Positions 28,086 to 35,552 of a DNA stretch of 35,552 nucleotides are shown in pieces. A model generated the notes under the pieces. That model ran no database searches. It saw only the letters and a list, made by a program, of their open reading frames with translations, and was not told where the DNA came from. The stretch is from a virus: positions 1 to 35,552 of the IMG/VR virus record IMGVR_UViG_3300031857_000650, one strand, 5' to 3'. Each line of letters starts with the position of its first letter. Position 1 is the stretch's first letter. A program made the translations under genes and the position numbers.

Positions 28086-28693
28086 ACAGCATTCCTCGGT
28101 TTAATTTGTAAAGCGCCTGATCCAGACAAGCGACGACGTTCGTCTTTCCTGCGGACTGAATCCAACAGAACGGCCACATAGTCCCGATAACGTCCCACTG
28201 ATTCGTCATCAAACAGATAACGCGCAGCCTCTACGCAAGCTGCGTACAAATAGAGGTCAGGAGCGTTCTCAAGAATCCAGTTCGTTGAATTGATGTCTGA
28301 GAGAGGTGTGACGTTGGGGGTGTAATACAGGGTGTAGGTAATCGTCCCTGATGGGGCCGGGATCAGGCGAATCTGATTGCCTTGGACTGTGTACCTTGCC
28401 GGGACACCTGGTGATGTGGTCAACCCTTCAATACCATTGGGAGAGGTGTAATCAATGGTAGATTTCATCCCGCCAAAAGTAATTTCAAGGCGGTTGATTT
28501 CACCCAGATCAGCAGGAAAGGCAATGAACTCAGTTGCCGATCCAGATGTGGAAGTCTCCAGCTCGGAAACACTCAACTCGCGGAAGATCAGTTTTTCAGC
28601 AAGTTGGATGAAGTCAGGGAGTTTGGACGTTAAGTCAGTCCTGTGCATTTGGCTGGCAATTGCAGCCTGCAATTCGGTGTAAGTCGTAATCAT
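28082..28693 (-). CDS. Head-tail adaptor protein (SU10-type)
   Basis: 203 residues. An N-terminal helical block (TYTELQAAIASQMHRTDLTS, then LPDFIQLAEKLIFRELSVSE) is followed by a beta region with INRLEITFG and ARYTVQGNQIRLIPAPSGTI, then a helical LYLYAACVEAARYLFDDE end: the pattern of SU10-like adaptor proteins that bind the portal ring. Couples by ATGA to its neighbours. Confidence 0.8.
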   Translation of the reverse strand: MITTYTELQAAIASQMHRTDLTSKLPDFIQLAEKLIFRELSVSELETSTSGSATEFIAFPADLGEINRLEITFGGMKSTIDYTSPNGIEGLTTSPGVPARYTVQGNQIRLIPAPSGTITYTLYYTPNVTPLSDINSTNWILENAPDLYLYAACVEAARYLFDDESVGRYRDYVAVLLDSVRRKDERRRLSGSGALQIKPRNAV

Positions 28694-29004
28694 TTGAGGT
28701 ACTTGTCAAATGTCACGAAAGCCGGGTTTTGCTGGAGGTACGTTTTCAGGTACTTCTGCCGTTCCCGGTTGTCTTTGATCTGGATTGCCTTGGCATAGAC
28801 AGCCATAGGAATTGTTGCGACTCGGCGCATATCCCCCCATCGTTCGCCAGCAGTAGCGTTCCGCATGGCTTTTGCTTCCTCAATGAGAGGTTGAGCATCA
28901 AACGATGTTTTGACGATCAATTGATCGCCTTCAAATGTCAGGGATTTATGAGTGCCGTAGGCATCAAACCCTTCGTCTATTGTGACGTTTGCTTTAAGTT
29001 CCAC
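28690..29004 (-). CDS. Conserved head-region protein, 104 aa
   Basis: An N-terminal beta portion (SLTFEGDQLIVKTSFDAQPL) and a helical C-terminus (MAVYAKAIQIKDNRERQKYL, then QQNPAFVTFDKYLK). Lies between capsid and adaptor genes, where phages with this capsid type carry a conserved small protein of unknown role. ATGA junction with the adaptor gene. Confidence 0.65.
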   Translation of the reverse strand: MELKANVTIDEGFDAYGTHKSLTFEGDQLIVKTSFDAQPLIEEAKAMRNATAGERWGDMRRVATIPMAVYAKAIQIKDNRERQKYLKTYLQQNPAFVTFDKYLK

Positions 29005-29052
29005 GGCGCAATTCCTGCGTTGGTGAAGATGGTTAATTATCTACGATTGAAA

Positions 29053-29076
29053 TAAAAAAGGGAACCGAAGTTCCCT
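29053..29076 (-). terminator. Terminator after the major capsid gene, UUCG tetraloop
   Basis: On the minus strand AGGGAAC-TTCG-GTTCCCT (29076-29059) followed by six T (29059-29054) and ATTTC. A stable 7-bp stem with a UUCG tetraloop directly after the capsid gene. Partial termination here would keep capsid mRNA more abundant than the tail genes downstream. Confidence 0.85.
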
Positions 29077-29096
29077 CTTTGTTAAGCGCCCATTAC

Positions 29097-30062
29097 TCAA
29101 GCGCTCAAATCGGCAATCTTTGCGAAAGATTTCTCTGCACGCACCGCCAAGGTCACATCGGCAGTAATCAGCACACGATCAGAATCACCACCCTTACCCA
29201 TTTCTTCCGTGCGGAACCCGTCCAAGAATGCCAGATCGGCATATTCTGGGTTGCACAGGAAAACGGTGTTCGAGCCAGCCATGATGTAGTGAGGCACGAT
29301 TTCCAGTTCACCGAAGTCAGACATGTAGATGTCAGCACCGCCGATGATGCGAGCCTGTTCCTTTTTGCCGACCTGATATCGGTTTGTCGCAATACCAGCA
29401 AAACCCGAGAAAGTGGTTTTGTGAGATGGAGACATCACAACCTGACGGGGAATTTCACCGGAGTTTGTGTAGGCAGACTGAATGACGGTTTTCAGCAGTG
29501 TCTCGGTGAAAGCACGGTTCGTGCCAGCAGTGGGGGCTGTGGTAGGAGCGCCGCTTGTGTGAGCAGCAGTCGAACCACCAGCACCAGAACTGATGTTGGT
29601 GTAAACCTGCACACCCAGACCACCCAGCTTGCTTGCAGTGGAAGAGTTACCAGCCACAGCAGCGTTGTTGGACAGAACCGCGGCTTCAATGTCACGCTTG
29701 ATCTCAAGCATGGCCTTTGCCTTGAGGTATGCCGATTCAGCACCGCGACCGGCTTTCTTCACCAGATTGGCACGGCGAGACACAGCAGGACGCTTAGAGA
29801 AGATCTGGCAATGATTGCCGATACGCTCTGTTGCGACCTGCGCCTCTGCTGCAAAGTCATCGCCATCAATCAGGGCGTTGTCCTTGTTGGCAGATGCCAG
29901 TGCGTCACGTTGCCACTCGTGATAAGTGTTGGTTGCTTTGGTGCGACCAAAACCAGTCGTAACAGGAGTTTCTGTCGGGCTGGTGTTGTAGATTTTGTCT
30001 GTCAAATCCTCGCGGTCGCCCTTGAGGTCGAACTTGTCATAAAGGTTTGATGGTTGTGCCAT
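29097..30062 (-). CDS. Major capsid protein (DUF5309/SU10-type)
   Basis: 321 residues of the DUF5309/SU10 major capsid family (HK97 fold). Marks: DLTDKIYNTSPTETPVTTGF near the start, YHEWQRDALA, ERIGNHCQIFSKRPAVSRRA, and the C-terminal IYMSDFGELEIVPHYIM and AFLDGFRTEEMGKGGDSDRV. An extended Gly/Ser/Thr/Ala loop (about 165-190) may be an insertion domain. Good AGGAGCC site upstream. A terminator follows. Confidence 0.9.
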   Translation of the reverse strand: MAQPSNLYDKFDLKGDREDLTDKIYNTSPTETPVTTGFGRTKATNTYHEWQRDALASANKDNALIDGDDFAAEAQVATERIGNHCQIFSKRPAVSRRANLVKKAGRGAESAYLKAKAMLEIKRDIEAAVLSNNAAVAGNSSTASKLGGLGVQVYTNISSGAGGSTAAHTSGAPTTAPTAGTNRAFTETLLKTVIQSAYTNSGEIPRQVVMSPSHKTTFSGFAGIATNRYQVGKKEQARIIGGADIYMSDFGELEIVPHYIMAGSNTVFLCNPEYADLAFLDGFRTEEMGKGGDSDRVLITADVTLAVRAEKSFAKIADLSA

Positions 30063-30086
30063 GTCAGGCTCCTAGAAAAAAGTATG

Positions 30087-31061
30087 TCAACGATGAGATG
30101 CCAGGAACGAAGCCAGATCGCCCAATTTGGCGCGGCCACCCCTGAACTTTTCATTCACCTTCTGCGACTGACGTTCAGACGCTTTCGGTGTGTTACGGGT
30201 TGGTAATGGAGGTGCTTTATCGACCTTCTTGGTGACTTCAGTCTTTTTGGCCTGAAGCTCTCGATAACTCACTGCGTCGCGCATCATCTGGATCACACGA
30301 GCGTCATACACTTGACCCAACTCTTCAGGAGTCCATCCGTATTTCTCGGATGCTTTCTGGTAGATATTGGCCAATTTAGGCTTGTCGATTCCCTCTTTCG
30401 AGAGTACCTGCCAAGTCTTGTCATATGCGGCTTGCATGGCCCGTTGCTGTGCCTGTTGCGCCTCTTGCTGTCGTTGCTGCATTTCTGCCTGCATACGACC
30501 ACCGAGATTCCCAAGCAAGCCCCTGATGGCTTCCTGGCGTTGTTTCTCCGCTACCCAAGCAGCAGGATCGGAATTAGCCAAAGCGGCCATTTCCTGTTCG
30601 GTCTTGAGTCCTGCCAACTGTGCTACTGCGGCTTGGGCTAGTTGAGCCTGCTGCAAATAGTGTTCGCGGGATTCGTTGACCTTTTCCTGCACGAACTCCA
30701 ACGCCTTGCTTTCACGATCCACAAGACTCTGCATCTTGCGGGTGTAGTCGGCTTGTCGTTGATAGCCCTTGACCAGTTCGTCAGATGGGACTTCCATCTC
30801 CTGATCATTCCCGTCTGCGTCCTTGACGGTTACCTTGAATATCTGAGGTGCCTGACTTGACGCTTTGGCTTCATCTTCCGATTCCTCGTCAGACTCTTCC
30901 TTTTCGTCAGATTCAGATTCTGATGACTCGTCCTGAGTGTCCTCTTCGGATTCAGTGTCATCGGCCATTTCCTGATCTTGCGATTCCTCTTCAGGAGTGT
31001 CGCTCAGGAAATCAGCCAAACTTTCTAGGTTGGCGGGTGCGTTGTCTGCGTGTCCGTCCAT
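30087..31061 (-). CDS. Scaffolding protein
   Basis: 324 residues. Residues 20-72 are extremely acidic (SESESDEKEESDEESEDE); a small beta segment (FKVTVKDADGNDQEMEVPSD) is followed by a long Gln-rich coiled coil (about 110-235) and a basic C-terminus (SQKVNEKFRGGRAKLGDLAS). Acidic-coiled coil-basic architecture immediately upstream of the capsid gene is typical of phage scaffolds that template procapsid assembly and then leave. Confidence 0.8.
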   Translation of the reverse strand: MDGHADNAPANLESLADFLSDTPEEESQDQEMADDTESEEDTQDESSESESDEKEESDEESEDEAKASSQAPQIFKVTVKDADGNDQEMEVPSDELVKGYQRQADYTRKMQSLVDRESKALEFVQEKVNESREHYLQQAQLAQAAVAQLAGLKTEQEMAALANSDPAAWVAEKQRQEAIRGLLGNLGGRMQAEMQQRQQEAQQAQQRAMQAAYDKTWQVLSKEGIDKPKLANIYQKASEKYGWTPEELGQVYDARVIQMMRDAVSYRELQAKKTEVTKKVDKAPPLPTRNTPKASERQSQKVNEKFRGGRAKLGDLASFLASHR

Positions 31062-31146
31062 GTGTCACCTGTGGTCTAACGTCCGGGAATCCCACACCCC
31101 GGTCATTGCGGCATGTTTCACAACAGAGGCCAATTAGCGCATGTGG

Positions 31147-31443
31147 TTACGCTGCTTTTCTGATCATTCGGCGTAATGTGCTTTCATTTCGCACACTGTC
31201 AAGATCAATTTGATGCTGTGCGAGTTTGCCACTTTCCAGCATTCCGCGCAAGATTCCATCAAACTTATCTGCCAATTTCGCCAATTGAAGCAACAATAGC
31301 TGCCCTTCTTTGTCACGAACTGGGCATTCTTTCCATTGACGGACAATTTCCTCCTTTAAGGAGGCCATTGCCTTTTGATATACGGGATTGTCAAGGACTT
31401 GATTAGCCTCTAGTCCTTGTTGTGCAATTTGCTGGTTGGTCAT
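31147..31443 (-). CDS. Conserved protein between portal and scaffold, 98 aa
   Basis: All-helical and charged: NQQIAQQGLEANQVLDNPVY, MASLKEEIVRQWKEC, QLLLLQLAKLADKFDGILRG. ATGA junction with the portal gene. Small proteins of this build recur at the same position in podoviruses with this head module; role unknown. Confidence 0.65.
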   Translation of the reverse strand: MTNQQIAQQGLEANQVLDNPVYQKAMASLKEEIVRQWKECPVRDKEGQLLLLQLAKLADKFDGILRGMLESGKLAQHQIDLDSVRNESTLRRMIRKAA

Positions 31444-33596
31444 ACTTGTGCTGGCATCATTGGCATTGAATGATTGATCTGTGCAACCGTAATTCGGGTT
31501 TGGTTGTCAGCGTCAATCTGGTAACGCTTCAATTCCCGATCCACTTCGGCCAATCGTGCTTCGTATTGAGCCTTCATCATTTCCCGCTGTGCATCGCGTT
31601 CGTCGTTTGCTGCCTGTAGTTCAAGATTGGCGCGGAGTTCTTCCATCTTGATCTGGCCCTGTAGACGTTCTTTCTCAAGCTCCAACTGCAACTTCTGCTG
31701 GAACAGAGCCATGTCAGCTTGTGCCTTGGCCTGAATCTTCGCCATCTCCATCTGCATGGCTTGTTGCATCTGTGCTTGTGCGGATTGAGACTGTTCCTGC
31801 TTTTTCTGTTCGACGCTTTTCGGAGCCTGTTCAGGGTTCGTCCAAAAGTCTCCGGTGTTCTTGTAGCCAGCAGCTTCAACCATCCTTGAGACAGTGTTGA
31901 ACACTTGCTTTTCGGTCACGATGATGTTGCCAAGTCCACCCTGAATCATGGTCATCTGCTGGCCGAGAATCTGGTTCAGGTAGAGCATCTGCTGTTCACG
32001 GTCACCCGTTCCCAACCCGACATTGATGGTCGTGTCGTAAGAGTCCCGCCATTCGTTCGGGTCGTACTCCACGAACTCACCGCGCAAGCGGAATGCCAGC
32101 TTCTCCATGCCGCCATCAGTCAACAGCTTGAGAATCCCCTGCATACAAGGCTTAATCAGAGTCTCGGCAAAGATACGGGCAATCAGCTTGATCCGCTGCT
32201 GTCCTGCTGTCTTGATCTGTTTGATGCCTGTGGCTGTCTTGTTCAGGCTGTCAGCATCTAGCCCTTGGTTGTAGCGTGTGACCCCTGTACGGTTCTCGCG
32301 CATGCCTTGCAGGTACTCCAGCATGGGCATAGCCTGTTGGCCGACATACGGTGTCACATGCTCGATAACAGCGTTTTGATCGCGTTGACGGATCAAACCA
32401 CCTGGGCGAGAGTCCAAAAGATCATCAATGTTCGCCATTGGTGACCAGTTGGCATCAGTCAGAACCTTTGTACGCGGGTTGTTTGCCAAGTACAGAGAAT
32501 TGAGAGACTGACGCATCAGTTCGGTATGCAACAACTGAAGGTCGCTCACCACATCAGCAATAGACATGCCATCCCAACGATGCGTATTGATCATCGGGGA
32601 GGTTGTGGCAATGGGAATGTGGGAGATTGGCTCGTTCTTCAGGATCTTGTCTGACACGCGATAGATGCACCGCAGTTCAGAAGTCCCATCACCATCGAAG
32701 TCCACTCGGACGAACTCAATCCTCAACCATCCCTTAGTCAAGGATGGATCATCTGGGTCTGTGTTGGCCTGTCGTCCGACTGCGAACTCTGCATCAGACT
32801 GCCCGATCTTGTTCAGGCGGAAAGACGCATCAGCAGAGAACGAAGCACCATCAGAGCCGCCTAGCTCTTCAGCGGTCACATCGTCGTAACCCATCTCATG
32901 CAGGTCTGACAACGTGACTTCGATCATCCGGCAGACATACGGGCAGTCCTGAAGAAGCGGAGATGTCCACCGACGATCAACGAGCAAGTTTTCAGGCTCG
33001 AATGCCTCTACCTTGATGACGTCTCGTTTTTGTTCAACTGAAGCTGTACCCGTAGCCAGTTCAACCGGGCCTTGAGGTGTCATCACAACCTCTTTACCCT
33101 CTACCTCGACTTTCATCCCTTCTGCTTCCATCAGTGCCAGGACTTCAGGAGGTGCAGCGCGGAACGGTGTCTTTTGAATGTCGGTCTTTGTTTCCTTGCG
33201 CCACATGATTGCAGCGTTGCGGACAATCAGAGCGTCTTTAAATGCGGTGTAGAGCGTCAGGAAACCATTGTTCTGCTTGTGAAACACATGGTTCACCGCG
33301 TCGGTCGCCTGTTCTGCGCCTTTTACATCCTGAGGCTTGGAGGGCTCAAACACCACCGCTTTGTCAGTGGAGACAAACACATCCAGAAGGTCAGGAAGAA
33401 TCCATTCAACCGTATCTTGAATGTCTGAAGTGACGATCTGTGACCAGCCTTCTTCCTCGTTCCCATAGGGAAGTCGGTGATACTGGCGCATATTGGTCTC
33501 ACGTTCCTGACCCAATTGCCCCCAGACATAGGATGAAGCGTCATCCTCCTTAGTCTGAAGGATGTTCAATAGTTGGGCTTCATCCATCTTTGCCAT
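31440..33596 (-). CDS. Portal protein (P22-type)
   Basis: 718 residues, close to the P22 portal length. The N-terminal half has SSYVWGQLGQERETNMRQYH, the SDIQDTVEWILPDLLDVFVS helix and the NAAIMWRKE strand. The middle holds HIPIATTSPMINTHRWDGMS and the stem region AMPMLEYLQGMRENRTGVTR. The last 130 residues form a long Gln/Met-rich coiled coil, as in the P22 portal barrel that reaches into the head. It forms the dodecameric DNA channel. TAATG junction with the 53-residue gene. Confidence 0.88.
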   Translation of the reverse strand: MAKMDEAQLLNILQTKEDDASSYVWGQLGQERETNMRQYHRLPYGNEEEGWSQIVTSDIQDTVEWILPDLLDVFVSTDKAVVFEPSKPQDVKGAEQATDAVNHVFHKQNNGFLTLYTAFKDALIVRNAAIMWRKETKTDIQKTPFRAAPPEVLALMEAEGMKVEVEGKEVVMTPQGPVELATGTASVEQKRDVIKVEAFEPENLLVDRRWTSPLLQDCPYVCRMIEVTLSDLHEMGYDDVTAEELGGSDGASFSADASFRLNKIGQSDAEFAVGRQANTDPDDPSLTKGWLRIEFVRVDFDGDGTSELRCIYRVSDKILKNEPISHIPIATTSPMINTHRWDGMSIADVVSDLQLLHTELMRQSLNSLYLANNPRTKVLTDANWSPMANIDDLLDSRPGGLIRQRDQNAVIEHVTPYVGQQAMPMLEYLQGMRENRTGVTRYNQGLDADSLNKTATGIKQIKTAGQQRIKLIARIFAETLIKPCMQGILKLLTDGGMEKLAFRLRGEFVEYDPNEWRDSYDTTINVGLGTGDREQQMLYLNQILGQQMTMIQGGLGNIIVTEKQVFNTVSRMVEAAGYKNTGDFWTNPEQAPKSVEQKKQEQSQSAQAQMQQAMQMEMAKIQAKAQADMALFQQKLQLELEKERLQGQIKMEELRANLELQAANDERDAQREMMKAQYEARLAEVDRELKRYQIDADNQTRITVAQINHSMPMMPAQV

Positions 33597-33757
33597 TATT
33601 CGGCCTTTTTGCGTGTGGGTTTCTTGACTTCGACAATGACAGTTTCAACCTGTTTCTTAGGCTCGAAATTGTCAATGATGAAATCTGCCAGTTTCTCAGC
33701 AGCATCAGGGCGACCCATGATTGCCATGCGGAACAAGGATTGCAGTTCGTCTTTCAT
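33596..33757 (-). CDS. Hypothetical protein between terminase and portal, 53 aa
   Basis: MKDELQSLFRMAIMGRPDAA, a helix EKLADFIIDNFE and a Lys-rich end VEVKKPTRKKAE. ATG 33757 has GGGGAT upstream, and TAA overlaps the portal ATG by one base (TAATG), which supports translation. Fills the gap between terminase and portal genes. Function unknown. Confidence 0.65.
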   Translation of the reverse strand: MKDELQSLFRMAIMGRPDAAEKLADFIIDNFEPKKQVETVIVEVKKPTRKKAE

Positions 33758-33792
33758 GGCTGAATTATCCCCGTCAATTAATGAGTGGTCAA

Positions 33793-35040
33793 TTAAGCTA
33801 AGAATCTGCGCTTGTAGTTAATTGGTTTGGCTGTTTCAGCGTTGCCCATTTGATCCACTGCCATTGCTGCATAACGAAACATATCACTTGCATGAGAGTG
33901 TTCATCATGCAATGGTGCGCCCGGTTCATTCGTTCTGAGGTTGATTGTCCTGCGGTATCTCTTGAGATGTTCTAAGAGCTTGTCTGTCTTTTCCTTGTCG
34001 AAGTAAACGCGAGGGAACATCATTCGAGTCGCCTTGATGCCCTCTTCAATGCTCATCTGGGGAAGAACAACGACAGTCTTTCCCATCCCTTCCAATATCT
34101 CCTGAGTGGATTTTCCGGTCTTGAAGTCCCTTGACCGTCCATCGTGAGGTATAAAGTATGTTCCAACTCTATAAGGTTTCTTCTCTATCTCGGCTATGTA
34201 ATAGTCAAGAGTCCTGAACGAATCCTCTATGTAATCGATGCAAGCTATCTCACTGGCTCTACGCTGGAAAGCACCGATAACCATCGAATCGTTCCACCCA
34301 AGGTCGAACACCCAGTGAACAGACAAAAGAGGATCGTAAGGAACTAACCTCACCCGTCCCTCTGTATATGCCCGATCAATCTCAGCAGCGTATATAGCGC
34401 CTTCTGCGACCCGTTTGGGTACACCTTCCCAGATGTTTTCATAGTCATCTGGATCACGCCTCAGTGTCTCTTGTCGCTCTGCTTCCAGTTCAGGCCCAAA
34501 CCACGGGTTTTCTCTCCAATTAACCTGACGGACAAAAGCATTCAAAGGAGGATTGGCGACGAACCTTTGATAAGTCTCATCCGTGTCCATGTCAGGGTTC
34601 AGACTGAGCCAGATTTCAGAGCCAGCTTTACGGATCGTCGGAGTAAGAACGTCCCATGATCGTTTCGTAACGACCTGGGCTTCTTCAATCCACACAATAT
34701 CGACACCTTCAAACGACTTGATGGATTCGACTGTGTGCTGAGCCAGACCAGCAAAGAGGAACATTGAACCGTTCTTACCCCTGATTTCTGTTTCCAGAAT
34801 CTCAAACATGGGGCCAAGGTTCATTGCAGTGATCTGGTCACACAGAAGCCTGTGAACAGAATCCTTGATTGACTTCTGTACTTCACGCCCACAAAGGATG
34901 CGAAGTGGCTTCTGTGCTGCCAGGATCAGGAGAACCCTTGCAATCGTCCAACTCTTAGACGATCCACGTCCACCATGCAATACCTTGTACCGACATGGCT
35001 TGAATAGCTCCCTTGCGTAATCAGGGAGTTGGACGTTCAT
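33793..35040 (-). CDS. terL: Large terminase subunit
   Basis: 415 residues from ATG 35040 (a TTG four codons earlier is possible). ATPase: Walker A GGRGSSKS at 23-30 in KVLHGGRGSSKSWTIA, Walker B VDIVWIEE at 113-120, and a LSLNPD motif. Nuclease domain: HWVFDLGWNDSMVIGAF with a metal-binding Asp, then late acid residues including DEHSHASDMFRY near the end. Belongs to the PBSX/Terminase_3-like group. It overlaps the small subunit gene by 20 bases. Confidence 0.93.
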   Translation of the reverse strand: MNVQLPDYARELFKPCRYKVLHGGRGSSKSWTIARVLLILAAQKPLRILCGREVQKSIKDSVHRLLCDQITAMNLGPMFEILETEIRGKNGSMFLFAGLAQHTVESIKSFEGVDIVWIEEAQVVTKRSWDVLTPTIRKAGSEIWLSLNPDMDTDETYQRFVANPPLNAFVRQVNWRENPWFGPELEAERQETLRRDPDDYENIWEGVPKRVAEGAIYAAEIDRAYTEGRVRLVPYDPLLSVHWVFDLGWNDSMVIGAFQRRASEIACIDYIEDSFRTLDYYIAEIEKKPYRVGTYFIPHDGRSRDFKTGKSTQEILEGMGKTVVVLPQMSIEEGIKATRMMFPRVYFDKEKTDKLLEHLKRYRRTINLRTNEPGAPLHDEHSHASDMFRYAAMAVDQMGNAETAKPINYKRRFLA

Positions 35041-35308
35041 TGACAAACTCAATACGCATTCCGAGGTTCAACGGGTTGTCAGCATCACCGACCAATGTCA
35101 TTGGAAGAACCTTACCCACCAGCCCAAGGAAAGCCGAAGCGGTTTTAGGGTCTTGTGCGCGTTCTACGAGATATTCAACGCCGCCAGCTTTATCCAAAGC
35201 CTGACGGATCATGTCTTTAATCTCTGCTGTGTTCTTGTTTACAGCACCTTTCGGCTTTCCGGGATTGCCCTTGCCGAACTTTGTCGTTTTTTTCGGTTGA
35301 GTTTCCAT
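35021..35308 (-). CDS. Probable small terminase subunit
   Basis: 95 residues. A basic N-terminus KKTTKFGKGNPGKPKGAVNK resembles the KGxSGNPKG lead seen in several small terminases, followed by helical KDMIRQALDKAGGVEYLVER and AFLGLVGKVLP. ATG 35308 has AAGGA at good spacing. Its place immediately before terL and next to the terminal repeat supports DNA recognition for packaging. A -10-like GATAAT (35350-35345) lies upstream without a good -35 box. Confidence 0.75.
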   Translation of the reverse strand: METQPKKTTKFGKGNPGKPKGAVNKNTAEIKDMIRQALDKAGGVEYLVERAQDPKTASAFLGLVGKVLPMTLVGDADNPLNLGMRIEFVNERPTP

Positions 35309-35359
35309 ATTGAGTCCTTATAGGGTGTTCAATGAATGGATTGAATTATCCTATTCTTT

Positions 35360-35552
35360 TTAATTCAAGCATAGTGACCCCCGAGACTCCCGACCTGTGA
35401 AGTCTTTAGCCATTACAGATAAATGTGGATAGTCTGTAACTGCTACTCGCTGAACGCACGTATTCAATTGTCGAGCACCCGTATCGGGGGCCAATCGCTG
35501 ATAGTCGGTCTGTTTGCTCGTTTTCGCAGTCGCTACGGAACGCTGCACCGCC
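35360..35552. repeat. Right copy of 193-base terminal repeat
   Basis: Matches 1-193 in direct orientation, differing only at 35487 (G; T at 128). It ends exactly at the window end. Begins 51 bases upstream of the small terminase start, so real genome ends or a pac/cos region near here are plausible. Confidence 0.9.

Noticed and set aside
29079-30050. 323-codon plus-strand ORF opposite the capsid gene
   Set aside because: Long but exactly antisense to a well-recognised capsid gene; Cys/Arg/His-rich composition of a shadow frame.

Overview
The window is a complete or nearly complete genome of a temperate, short-tailed (podovirus-like) phage. The same 193 bases occur at both ends (1-193 and 35360-35552, one mismatch), so the molecule is either circular/circularly permuted or carries a short direct terminal repeat next to the small terminase gene. 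Host is not shown directly. The lambdoid regulatory genes, NinB/NinG, a DUF1376 initiator, the S24 repressor subtype and the GH24 lysozyme with Rz/Rz1 point to a Gram-negative proteobacterium, perhaps a betaproteobacterium; this is inference.

Layout. (1) 420-5262, leftward early operon: Cro/YdaS-like repressor, ribbon-helix-helix protein, small proteins, a DUF1376 replication initiator with an 11-bp iteron array inside it (probable ori), a DnaC-like helicase loader, NinG, an HNH homing endonuclease, NinB, DUF3310 and small proteins. (2) 5269-6562, immunity region: a CI-like S24 repressor runs rightward and is translationally coupled to a small lipoprotein gene, then a terminator. (3) 6617-14342, rightward early operon: a promoter/operator nearly identical to the cro promoter, a leader with three terminator-like hairpins, then recombination genes (Rad52-like annealing protein, SSB, Gp157), regulators, a MazG-like pyrophosphohydrolase, a second HNH gene and a long run of small coupled accessory genes ending in a putative excisionase. 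(4) 14347-15681, integration region: a tRNA-like gene with encoded CCA but no foldable anticodon arm, a highly structured non-coding stretch, and a tyrosine integrase on the minus strand. (5) 16121-35308, late region read leftward (small and large terminase, P22-type portal, scaffold, SU10/DUF5309-type capsid protein, adaptor, tail fibre, papain-like protease, tail and internal virion proteins, lysis cassette). It ends at two minus-strand terminators before the integrase. Two plus-strand genes lie within or beside it: a 55-residue membrane protein gene and an HNH-like nuclease gene.

How the parts work together. One 16-bp operator sequence overlaps both early promoters, so CI can shut off cro/replication (left) and recombination/accessory genes (right) from matched sites. 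On the circular map the late genes lie directly downstream of the leftward early operon, across the repeat. Terminators placed immediately before several early genes imply antitermination or deliberate attenuation. Most genes overlap by ATGA or TGATG junctions, which was used to choose starts and to recover several genes shorter than 60 codons.

Most unusual points: the tRNA-like cluster beside the integrase; the in-gene 11-bp iteron array; the lipoprotein co-expressed with the repressor; the papain-family protease among tail genes; promoters whose -10 box lies only 6-7 bases from an ATG (leaderless starts); and a lysozyme with a C-terminal membrane segment.
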